64,000 nt of DNA from Paralithodes platypus (Eukaryota > Arthropoda > Malacostraca > Decapoda > Lithodidae). Below are positions 54,801 to 64,000 of the stretch, piece by piece; within the stretch, counting starts at the first letter, position 1; each line of letters opens with the position of its first letter. The DNA lies in contig CM064572.1 in NCBI GenBank assembly GCA_032716605.1, forward strand, positions 37,056,313-37,120,312, in the 5' to 3' direction. The position numbers were made by a program, and so were the translations under genes. Below the pieces are notes generated by a model that was given only the letters and a program-made list of their open reading frames with translations, ran no database searches and was not told the DNA's origin.

Positions 54801-57800
54801 TAAAGTGGGTCTGGTAAGGTAAAGGCGGGAAACACGGGTGACACAGCCCCAAACCAGTCAGCTACCACCCTCACTGCTGCCGCCACACTGCCGAACAACA
54901 ATGAAGTGGGTCTGGTAAGGTAGAGGCGGGAAACACGGGTGACACAGCCCCACACCGGTCAGCTACCACCCTCACTGCTGCCGCCACACTGCTGAACAAC
55001 AATGAAGTGGGTCTGGTAAGGTAGAGGCGGGAAACACGGGTGACACAGCCCCACACCGGTCAGCTACCACCCTCACTGCTGCCGCCACACTGCCGAACAA
55101 CAATGAAGTGGGTCTGGTAAGGTAGAGGCGGGAAACACGGGTGACACAGCCCCACACCGGTCAGCTACCACCCTCACTGCTGCCGCCACACTGCCGAACA
55201 ACAATGAAGTGGGTCTGGTAAGGTAGAGGCGGGAAACACGGGTGACACAGCCCCACACCGGTCAGCTACCACCCTCACTGCTGCCGCCACACTGCCGAAC
55301 AACAATGAAGTGGGTCCGGTAAGGTAGAGGCGGGAAACACGGGTGACACAGCCCCACACCGGTCAGCTACCACCCTCACTGCTGCCGCCACACTGCCAAA
55401 CAACAATGAAGTGGGTCTGCTAAGGTAGAGGCGGGAAACACGGGTGACACAGCCCCACACCGGTCAGCTACCACCCTCACTTCTGCCGCCACACTGCTGA
55501 ACAACAATGAAGTGGATCTGGTAAGGTAGAGGCGGGAAACTCGTGTGACACAACCCCACACCGTTCAGCTACCACCCTCACTGCTGCCGCCACACTGCCG
55601 AACAACAATGAAGTGGGTCCGGTAAGGTAGAGGCGGAAAACACGGGTGACACAGCCCCACAACGGTCAGCTACCACCCTCACTGCTGCCGCCACACTGCC
55701 GAACAACAATGAAGTGGGTCCGGTAAGGTAGAGGCGGAAAACACGGGTGACACAGCCCCACACAGGTCAGCTACCACCCTCAGTGCTGCCGCCACACTGC
55801 CGAACAACAATGAAGTGGGTCTGGTAAGGCAGAGTCGGGAAACACGGGTGACACAGCCCCACACCGGTCAGCTACCACCCTCACTGCTGCCGCCACACTG
55901 CCGAACAACAATGAAGTGGGTCTGGTAAGGTAGAGGCGGGAAACACGGGTGACACAGCCCCACACCGGTCAGCTACCACCCTCACTGCTGCCATAACACT
56001 GCTGAACAAGAATGAAGTGCGATGGTAAGGTAGAGGCGGAAAACACGGGTGACACAGCCCCACACATGTCAGCTACCACCCTCAGTGCTGCCGCCACACT
56101 GCCGAACAACAATGAAGTGGGTCTGGTAAGGTAGAGGCGGGAAACACGGGTGACACAGCCCAGCACCGGTCAGCTACCACCCTCACTGCTGCCGCCACAC
56201 TGCTGAACAACAATGAAGTGGGTCTGGTAAGGTAGAGGCGGGAAACACGGGTGACACAGCCCCACACCGGTCAGCTACCACCCTCACTGCTGCCGCCACA
56301 CTGCCGAACAACAATGAAGTGGGTCTGGTAAGGTAGAGGCGGGAAACACGGGTGACACAGCCCCACACCGGTCAGCTACCACCCTCACTGCTGCCGCCAC
56401 ACTGCCGAACAACAATGAAGTGGGTCTGGTAAGGTAGAGGCGGGAAACACGGGTGACACAGCCCCACACCGGTCAGCTACCACCCTCACTGCTGCCGCCA
56501 CACTGCCGAACAACAATGAAGTGGGTCTGGTAAGGTAGAGGCGGGAAACACGGGTGACACAGCCCCACACCGGTCAGCTACCACCCTCACTGCTGCCGCC
56601 ACACTGCCGAACAACAATGAAGTGGGTCTGGTAAGGTAGAGGCGGGAAACACGGGTGACACAGCCCCACACCGGTCAGCTACCACCCTCACTGCTGCCGC
56701 CACACTGCCGAACAACAATGAAGTGGGTCTGGTAAGGTAGAGGCGGGAAACACGGGTGACACAGCCCCACACCGGTCAGCTACCACCCTCACTGCTGCCG
56801 CCACACTGCCGAACAACAATGAAGTGGGTCTGGTAAGGTAGAGGCGGGAAACACGGGTGACACAGCCCCACACCGGTCAGCTACCACCCTCACTGCTGCC
56901 GCCACACTGCCGAACAACAATGAAGTGGGTCTGGTAAGGCAGAGGCGGGAAACACAGGTGACACAGCCCCACAACGGTCAGCTACCACCCTCACTGCTGC
57001 CGCCACACTGCCGAACAACAATGAAGTGGGTCTGGTAAGGTAGAGGCGGGAAACACGGGTGACACAGCCCCACACCTGTCAGCTACCACCCTGACTGCTG
57101 CCGCCACACTGCCGAACAACAATGAAGTGGGTCTGGTAAGGTAGAGGCGGGAAACACGGGTGACACAGCCCCACACCTGTCAGCTACCACCCTCACTGCT
57201 GCCGCCACACTGCCGTACAACAATGAAATGGGTCTGGTAAGGTAGAGGCGGGAAACACCGGTGACACAGCCCCACACCAGTCAGCTACCACCCTCACTGC
57301 TGCCGCCACACTGCCGAACAACAATGAAGTGGGTCTGGTAAGGTAGAGGCGGGAAACACGGGTGACACAGCCCCACACCGGTCAGCTACCACCCTCACTG
57401 CCGCCACACTGCTGAACAACAATGAAGTGGGTCTGGTAAGGTAGAGGCGGGAAACACGGGTGACACAGCCCCACACCGGTCAGCTACCACCCTCACTGCT
57501 GCCGCCACACTGCTGAACAACAATGAAGTGGGTCTGGTAAGGTAGAGGCGGGAAACACGGGTGACACAGCCCCACACCGGTCAGCTACCACCCTCACTGC
57601 TGCCGCCACACTGCCGAACAACAATGAAGTGGGTCTGGTAAGGTAGAGGCGGGAAACACGGGTGACACAGCCCCACCGGTCAGCTACCACCCTCACTGCT
57701 GCCGCCACACTGCTGAACAACAATGAAGTGGGTCTGGTAAGGTAGAGGCGGGAAACACGGGTGACACAGCCCCACACCGGTCAGCTACCACCCTCACTGC

Positions 57801-60800
57801 TGCCGCCACACTGCTGAACAACAATGAAGTGGGTCTGGTAAGGTAGAGGCGGGAAACACGGGTGACACAGCCCCACACCGGTCAGCTACCACCCTCACTG
57901 CTGCCGCCACACTGCTGAACAACAATGAAGTGGGTCTGGTAAGGTAGAGGCGGGAAACACGGGTGACACAGCCCCACACCGGTCAGCTACCACCCTCACT
58001 GCTGCCGCCACACTGCTGAACAACAATGAAGTGGGTCTGGTAAGGTAGAGGCGGGAAAACACGGGTGACACAGCCCCACACCGGTCAGCTACCACCCTCA
58101 CTGCTGCCGCCACACTGCTGAACAACAATGAAGTGGGTCTGGTAAGGTAGAGGCGGGAAACACGGGTGACACAGCCCCACACCGGTCAGCTACCACCCTC
58201 ACTGCTGCCGCCACACTGCCGAACAACAATGAAGTGGGTCTGGTAAGGTAGAGGCGGGAAACACGGGTGACACAGCCCCACACCGGTCAGCTACCACCCT
58301 CACTGCTGCCGCCACACTGCCGAACAACAATGAAGTGGGTCCGGTAAGGTAGAGGCGGAAAACACGGGTGACACAGCCCCACACAGGTCAGCTACCACCC
58401 TCAGTGCTGCCGCCACACTGCCGAACAACAATGAAGTGGGTCTGGTAAGGCAGAGGCGGGAAACACGGGTGACACAGCCCCACAACGGTCAGCTACCACC
58501 CTCACTGCTGCCGCCACACTGCTGAACAAGAATGAAGGGGGACTGGTAAGGTAGAGGCGGGAAACACGGGTGACACAGCCCCACACCTGTCAGCTACCAC
58601 CCTGACTGCTGCCGCCACACTGCGAAACAACAATGAAGTAGGTTTGGTAAGGTACTGGCGGGAAACACGGGTGACACAGCCCAACACCAGTCAGCTACCA
58701 CCCTCACTGCTGCCGCCACACTGCCGAACAACAATGAAGTGGGTCTGGTAAGGTAGAGGCGGGAAACACGGGTGACACAGCCCCACACCGGTCAGCTACC
58801 ACCCTCACTGCTGCCGCCACACTGCCGAACAACAATGAAGTGGGTCTGGTAAGGTAGAGGCGGGAAACACGGGTGACACAGCCCCACACCGGTCAGCTAC
58901 CACCCTCACTGCTGCCGCCACACTGCTGAACAACAATGAAGTGGGTCTGGTAAGGTAGAGGCGGGAAACACGGGTGACACAGCCCCACACCGGTCAGCTA
59001 CCACCCTCACTGCTGCCGCCACACTGCCGAACAACAATGAAGTGGGTCTGGTAAGGTAGAGGCGGGAAACACGGGTGACACAGCCCCACACCGGTCAGCT
59101 ACCACCCTCACTGCTGCCGCCACACTGCCGAACAACAATGAAGTGGGTCTGGTAAGGTAGAGGCGGGAAACACGGGTGACACAGCCCCACACCGGTCAGC
59201 TACCACCCTCACTGCTGCCGCCACACTGCCGAACAACAATGAAGTGGGTCCGGTAAGGTAGAGGCGGGAAACACGGGTGACACAGCCCCACACCGGTCAG
59301 CTACCACCCTCACTGCTGCCGCCACACTGCCGAACAACAATGAAGTGGGTCTGGTAAGGTAGAGGCGGGAAACACGGGTGACACAGCCCCACACCGGTCA
59401 GCTACCACCCTCACTGCTGCCGCCACACTGCCGAACAACAATGAAGTGGGTCTGGTAAGGTAGAGGCGGGAAACACGGGTGACACAGCCCCACACCGGTC
59501 AGCTACCACCCTCACTGCTGAACAACAATGAAGTGGGTCTGGTAAGGTAGAGGCGGGAAACACGGGTGACAGAGCCCCACTTCGGTCAGCTACCAACCTC
59601 ACTGCTGAACAACAATGAAGTGGGTCTGGTAAGGTAGAGGCGGGAAACACGGGTGACACAGCCCCACACCGGTCAGCTACCACCCTCACTGCTGCCGCCA
59701 CACTGCCGAACAACAATGAAGTGGGTCTGGTAAGGTAGAGGCGGGAAACACGGGTGACACAGCCCCACACCGGTCAGCTACCACCCTCACTGCTGCCGCC
59801 ACACTGCCGAACAACAATGAAGTGGGTCTGGTAAGGTAGAGGCGGGAAACACGGGTGACACAGCCCCACACCGGTCAGCTACCACCCTCACTGCTGCCGC
59901 CACACTGCTGAACAACAATGAAGTGGGTCTGGTAAGGTAGAGGCGGGAAACACGGGTGACACAGCCCCACACCGGTCAGCTACCACCCTCACTGCTGCCG
60001 CCACACTGCCGAACAACAATGAAGTGGGTCTGGTAAGGTAGAGGCGGGAAACACGGGTAACACAGCACCACACCGGTCAGCTACCACCCTCACTGCCGCC
60101 GCCACACTGCCGAACAACAATGAAGTGGGTCTTGTAAGGTAGAGGCGGGAAACACGGGTGACACAGCCCCACACCGGTCAGCTACCACCCTCACTGCTGC
60201 CGCCACACTGCCGAACAACAATGAAGTGGGTCCGGTAAGGTAGAGGCGGGAAACACGGGTGACACAGCCCCACACCGGTCAGCTACCACCCTCACTGCTG
60301 CCGCCACACTGCCGAACAACAATGAAGTGGGTCCGGTAAGGTAGAGGCGGGAAACACGGGTGACACAGCCCCACACCGGTCAGCTACCACCCTCAATGCT
60401 GCCGAACAACAATGAAGTGGGTCTGGTAAGGTAGAGGCGGGAAACACGGGTGACACAGCCCCACACCGGTCAGCTACCACCCGCACTGCTGAACAACAAT
60501 GAAGTGGGTCTGGTAAGGTAGAGGCGGGAAACACGGGTGACACAGCCCCACACCGGTCAGCTACCACCCTCACTGCTGAACAACAATGAAGTGGGTCTGG
60601 TAAGGTAGAGGCGGGAAACACAGGTGACACAGCCCCACACCGGTCAGCTACCACCCTCACTGCTGCCGCCACACTGCCGAACAACAATGAAGTGGGTCTG
60701 GTAAGGTAGAGGCGGGAAACACGGGTGACACAGCCCCACACCGGTCAGCTACCACCCTCACTGCTGCCGCCACACTGCCGAACAACAATGAAGTGGGTCT

Positions 60801-60880
60801 GGTAAGGTAGAGGCGTGAAAACACGGGTGACACAGCCCCACACCTGTCAGCTACCACCCTCACTGCTTCCGCCACACTTA
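42885..60880. repeat. 101-bp satellite, main block, about 178 units
   Basis: Same unit as 37872-39067, very homogeneous, in strict 101-bp register for long stretches. The most common alternative states are CTGCCGAACAAC versus CTGCTGAACAAC. Shortened units (about 26-30 bp lost between CACTGCT and GAACAAC) occur near 48650, 59515, 59605, 60395, 60485 and 60575. More divergent units cluster at 52320-52760, 53400-53530, 54750-54860 and 55380-58700. GC-rich (about 60 percent) in AT-rich surroundings, with about five CpG per unit. No protein function is implied by the repeated short frames. Confidence 0.98.
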
Positions 60881-61080
60881 ACATCGGGAGTCCAGATGAG
60901 AGCAGCGTGGACCTTGCAACGACACATTCCTGAAGGACGCAACACTCCAATAGTCAGCTAACCGACACCAGGGCACCAACCACTGCAACAGCTTCCCCTG
61001 CACCACAACCAACCCTCCTACAGTGGCAGCACCGTCCAAAACGAACTACCAACCTCGGCCAAATCACATCACCCACCACA
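60881..61080. other. Unique sequence at the satellite's right edge
   Basis: C/A-rich sequence (CCAACCACTGCAACAGCTTC, CCCCTGCACCACAACCAACC) not found elsewhere in the window. One minus-strand frame runs from here into the satellite; no recognised protein. Confidence 0.5.
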
Positions 61081-61644
61081 TGAACACATAGATAGATAGA
61101 TTGATATATAGATAGACATAATAATATGAAGGGATCGATAGATAGATAGATGGATGGATGGATGCTTGGATGAATGGATAGGTGAATCTATAGATAGATA
61201 GACAGACAGACGGACAGATAAATTATTAAATAAATATACCGGGCATGAATACCGTACTTTATATGTACTTTATTTTATTTTTTTAACAAAGGGCAAAGAC
61301 ATCCACACTCACACACACCTCTCTCCCCCCCACCCCCTCTCTCTCTCTCTCTCTATCTCTCTCTCCCTTCCTTTATTATAATGTTCCTTGTTTTTCCCCA
61401 TTATAAATCCTTTATTGAATTACGAGCCCCTTTTAATTCCCTCTCTCTCTCCTTCCCCTTTCATCCATTCTCCCTTCTTCTCCAAATCCCAACCGTATTA
61501 TCGTATTTTCTCTTAATTCCCTTTCTGATTGTCTTGCAGTAATGTGACGTTCTATTGTTGTCTCTTTATTGTTAGCATTGGACGATTTTGTACAGCTTAG
61601 GAAGGACTTCTAGTAATCATAGAAGTAAATGTTATCTCAATTAT

Positions 61645-61678
<34 letters not shown>

Positions 61679-61851
61679 CTCGCTCTCCTAACCTACATAA
61701 AATAGTACTATAGTCTGTCTAATTTCATCTGGAGGTAAATTGTCATGTCCGTATTTCGATCACTCCGTTATTACGATTGTTTGTATATACATTTCTTGCT
61801 ATATAATTATGAACACGTATTATTTATATATTATAATTTCTCATTTATCCA
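61081..61851. repeat. GATA, GGAT, CT microsatellites and spacer
   Basis: (GATA)/(GGAT)/(GACA) tracts at 61083-61220, CT-rich at 61318-61370 and 61440-61460, (CT)n at 61646-61686. 61545-61625 has a PAL4-like left arm (GTGACGTTCTATTG, TTGGACGATTTTGTACAGCT, TAGGAAGGAC) without a matching right end. No gene. Confidence 0.7.
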
Positions 61852-62069
61852 TTAACCCCATGAGCACCACGACGCAGTTTTACCTTTGATTCTGGCAATA
61901 GTTAGATTATTTTATGCAGTTTAAGAAGGACCTATGTTACAAGGAGGGTTTGTTGAGCTCATATTTACCCAGTTGAGTCATATAGCTAAATTACAAAATA
62001 AAGAAAATAGTCTAATAGTAACCAGAATATAATGGAAATTATATTGTATTGATGGTGAAGGTTTGTTAA
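61852..62069. mobile_element. PAL4 MITE, complete, diverged
   Basis: TTAACCCCATGAGCACCACG to TTGATGGTGAAGGTTTGTTAA, 218 bp. Inner arms GATTCTGGCAATAGTTAGAT and AGTCTAATAGTAACCAGAAT are inverted partners. The right TTAA is also the left TTAA of PAL2. Confidence 0.75.
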
Positions 62070-62450
62070 GGGAGCCCACCTCGCTATTTGTTTTCTCTTT
62101 CTTTCCCTCTCTCTTTGGCTTTTATCCATTCGGCCCCATTCATCCTAATGTTTTAAGACGTTCACCCCCATCCCGGTGTCAATATTTTCCTGGCGAGCGG
62201 TAGCGAGCCAGCATGTATATATTTTTGTCTTGACAGCAAGCTAAATTTTTGCATTTTTCGATAGAAAAATTTCTTCGGCGAAGCCGGATTTCTCCATACA
62301 ATGCTGGCTCGCTATCTCTCGCCAGGAAGAAATCGACACCTGGATGGGGATAAAAGTCTTAAAACAGTTGGCTGAATGGGGCCGAATGGATAGAAGCCAG
62401 GGAAAGAGAGAAAAGAAGAGAAAGAGAAAAGAGCCGGTGACCCCCCTTAA
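62066..62450. mobile_element. PAL2 MITE, complete
   Basis: TTAAGGGAGCCCACCTCGC to CCGGTGACCCCCCTTAA, 385 bp. Inner GGCGAGCGGTAGCGAGCCAG faces GCTCGCTATCTCTCGCCAGG. Its interior closely follows the copy at 16650-17036. Confidence 0.87.
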
Positions 62451-62637
62451 GTATCGAAAAATCTTGTGCTAAAGGTTTAAATTTTCCGTCAGCTGGGAAC
62501 AAAATAGCCAGAGTATTTTGGGTGGTGTCACAAAAGCGTATTTTCCGGCAATTTTTGATGAGCAAGTTTTTTCTCGTACCTGTTTGAGGCTCTTTCGCAT
62601 TGGAATCGGAAAATAGGTCGAAAGTAGGTTATGTACT
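62451..62637. other. Spacer, no gene
   Basis: No feature recognised; short minus-strand frames only. Confidence 0.5.
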
Positions 62638-62838
62638 CTATTCGCTGTAAGTAGGCGATAAATCATGACCTCTAACCTCTGTAACTCAAACACAACTAGA
62701 GTAATCTAGCTAATATTTCTACCATTTGGGAAGAGCCAGTCAAGGAATAGATGAGGGAATTTACAGAAAATTTGCTTTAGCCCTTTTTGAGTTACAGAGG
62801 ATAGAGGTCATGATTTTTCGCCTACTTACAGCGAATAG
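62638..62838. mobile_element. PAL3 hairpin element, copy 2
   Basis: Terminal inverted repeats of about 50 bp: CTATTCGCTGTAAGTAGGCG pairs with CGCCTACTTACAGCGAATAG, continuing into TCATGACCTCTAACCTCTGT / ACAGAGGATAGAGGTCATGA. 201 bp. The loop (CTACCATTTGGGAAGAGCCA) matches 7350-7549. Confidence 0.85.
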
Positions 62839-62890
62839 ACTATAGTTGTACTCTGTTTCTTTTCAACTGACTTAAATTGTAAAGTTTCCT

Positions 62891-63319
62891 TTAACCCATT
62901 GGCTGTGGCTATGTTTGGGCTATTTATGGCATATTCAGGCACTCCTGAATGATAAATCAAGTATCTGCATTAAATGAACTGTATTCTGCCGAAAACTAGG
63001 CAAAAATAGCTTCAAAATGAGACCAGAACGGGCCCCGTACGTGGTCTGGTTCACCCGCAGCGGTGCCAGTGAAACGCGCGAAACCCGCTATTTGGTATCA
63101 CTCGCTCGCTTGGCTACACTGTTGTGAGAGACAGAGAGAGACCCGCGCGAGACACAGTCTACCTCAGTGAGCCGCTCGCTGCTCTGAGGGTCGGAGGTGG
63201 GCCCCTCACGCTCCCGCCCACTGACACTCGATTTTTACGTTTTTTACAGGCTTATAAAGCCTGGAAATTGCTGTAACTTGCCAAGACGTTCCAAACGTCA
63301 CCCGCAGCGAAAGGGTTAA
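62891..63319. mobile_element. PAL5-type TTAA element, copy 2
   Basis: TTAACCCATTGGCTGTGG at the left, CACCCGCAGCGAAAGGGTTAA at the right, 429 bp; the terminal 18-20 bp are imperfect inverted repeats. GC-rich centre with GGGCCCCGTACGTGGTC, AGCCGCTCGCTGCTC and GGGCCCCTCACGC. Non-coding. Confidence 0.65.
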
Positions 63320-63390
63320 GATTTTTTTTTTTTTTTTTTTTTTTTAAGATGTTTTTAGTGAAATATGATGCTGATTATACATACGTGGTC
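63320..63390. other. Spacer with poly(T)
   Basis: T22 run at 63323-63345, then unremarkable AT-rich DNA. Confidence 0.5.
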
Positions 63391-63625
63391 TTAACCCTCT
63401 CCGTCATATGACGCGATTTTGAGCCTATTGGGGATACTTTAAAGCCTTTGTTACCATCAGGGGCATTTATAAACCTTTAGTTTAGTTACTTCAACCTCTG
63501 CAGTTGTCATTGAGTTAGTTGTGGGCAGAAAACTAATTTTGGAGAGGTAATTATAGAAGTGAGAGAACTCTATTTCTTATTGCTAATCTGGCAACCTCTG
63601 TGTCATAAATGCGTGAAAGGGTTAA
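63391..63625. mobile_element. PAL6 TTAA element
   Basis: TTAACCCTCTCCGTCATATG to ATGCGTGAAAGGGTTAA, 235 bp, with terminal inverted repeats of about 20 bp (TTAACCCTYTC core). Non-coding; single copy here. Confidence 0.65.
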
Positions 63626-63746
63626 TATGATGGAGAGGCATAGTAGTTTCATATGTTTTCATTATGTATCGAGAAAGTGGCTAATAAAGGATTCAATTTA
63701 TCGCCAGATGAAAAGACACAGCGTATAGTTTATTTTGTTGTGAAAC

Positions 63747-63940
63747 TTAACCCATTCTGTACCAGTGACGTCCTTTTCATCATATTTTGGCAACTACCGA
63801 ACAATTGTATTCAGCTTAGGAAGCATCTGTGGTCGCTAAAAAGGTATAATGGAGGTGGAGGTCATTCCTAAGCTGAATAAAATCCTCAAATAGTTGCCGG
63901 AATACAACATAAAGAATGTCGCCGGTACAAAAAGGGTTAC
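63747..63940. mobile_element. PAL4 MITE, complete
   Basis: TTAACCCATTCTGTACCAGT to GTCGCCGGTACAAAAAGGGTTAC, 194 bp. TATTCAGCTTAGGAAGCATC pairs with ATTCCTAAGCTGAATAAA in a strong hairpin. It lacks any internal expansion, so it is a good reference copy for the family. Confidence 0.85.
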
Positions 63941-64000
63941 ATTTTGAAACTGTCTGAATACAATTGCTCGTAAACATTGACTGAAAAATCGTCGTGAGAC

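Noticed and set aside
42896..60950. More than 150 overlapping minus-strand reading frames of about 61 codons with near-identical peptides
   Set aside because: They recur every 101 bp because the satellite unit happens to lack stops in one frame for that distance; 101 is not a multiple of 3, so no long protein forms. Nothing suggests promoters or translation.
1..64000. A host gene, viral gene cluster or toxin system
   Set aside because: Both strands were read; every long frame with recognisable motifs belongs to non-LTR retrotransposons. No capsid, protease-integrase, LTR or other system-like gene set was seen.

Overview
This window looks like repeat-dense eukaryotic DNA, most likely an arthropod and probably a decapod crustacean. 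The basis is abundant (GA)n, (TA)n, (CA)n and (ATT)n microsatellites, several non-LTR retrotransposon lineages, tRNA-derived SINEs (one has a body of a type I associate with decapods), hairpin MITEs, and no operon-like gene structure. I found no host protein-coding gene, no functional tRNA or rRNA gene, and no viral gene that I can support. Nearly all coding potential belongs to retrotransposon fragments.

Layout. 117-4370: about 100 copies of a 41-bp minisatellite lying between the two arms of a palindromic MITE. 4371-7710: nested MITEs and a 44-bp minisatellite. 7916-10612: minus-strand non-LTR element (LINE-D). 10252-13597 and 13698-17021: two nearly identical 3.3-kb blocks on either side of a 100-N gap, probably a false duplication. 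17331-20283: LINE-B copy 1. 20288-28586: a dense field of MITEs that end in TTAA, interrupted three times by LINE-C 3' ends. 28735-31206: a further SINE-like repeat, AT-rich DNA, and a tandem array of modules resembling 3' splice sites. 31209-33797: LINE-B copy 2, interrupted by a tRNA-like SINE. 33798-37705: a CR1 element. 37872-60880: a 101-bp satellite of about 190 units, split by a second CR1 copy (39068-42884). 60881-64000: unique and microsatellite DNA, then another chain of TTAA-ended MITEs.

Local names. PAL1 to PAL8 are palindromic MITE families recognised here by comparing copies within the window. PAL1, PAL2, PAL4, PAL5 and PAL6 end at TTAA, and PAL4, PAL6 and one copy of PAL5 start TTAACCC, which recalls the TTAA target and CCC termini of piggyBac-type transposons. 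No transposase is present, so these are non-autonomous. LINE-B, -C and -D are non-LTR elements that I could not place firmly in a clade. The CR1 assignment is firm: the endonuclease/RT protein has CR1 hallmarks and ORF1 carries an SGNH-type esterase domain.

How the parts relate. Retrotransposons have landed in MITEs, MITEs have landed at TTAA sites inside or at the ends of other MITEs, a SINE has landed in a LINE RT gene, and a CR1 has landed in the satellite. Several tandem repeats start inside or against MITE arms (41-bp, 49-bp, 24-bp, and perhaps the 101-bp satellite), so palindromic MITEs look like recurrent seeds of tandem amplification here. The most unusual signal is at 30332-31130, where branch-point-like GCTAAC, a T-rich tract and CAG repeat in register.
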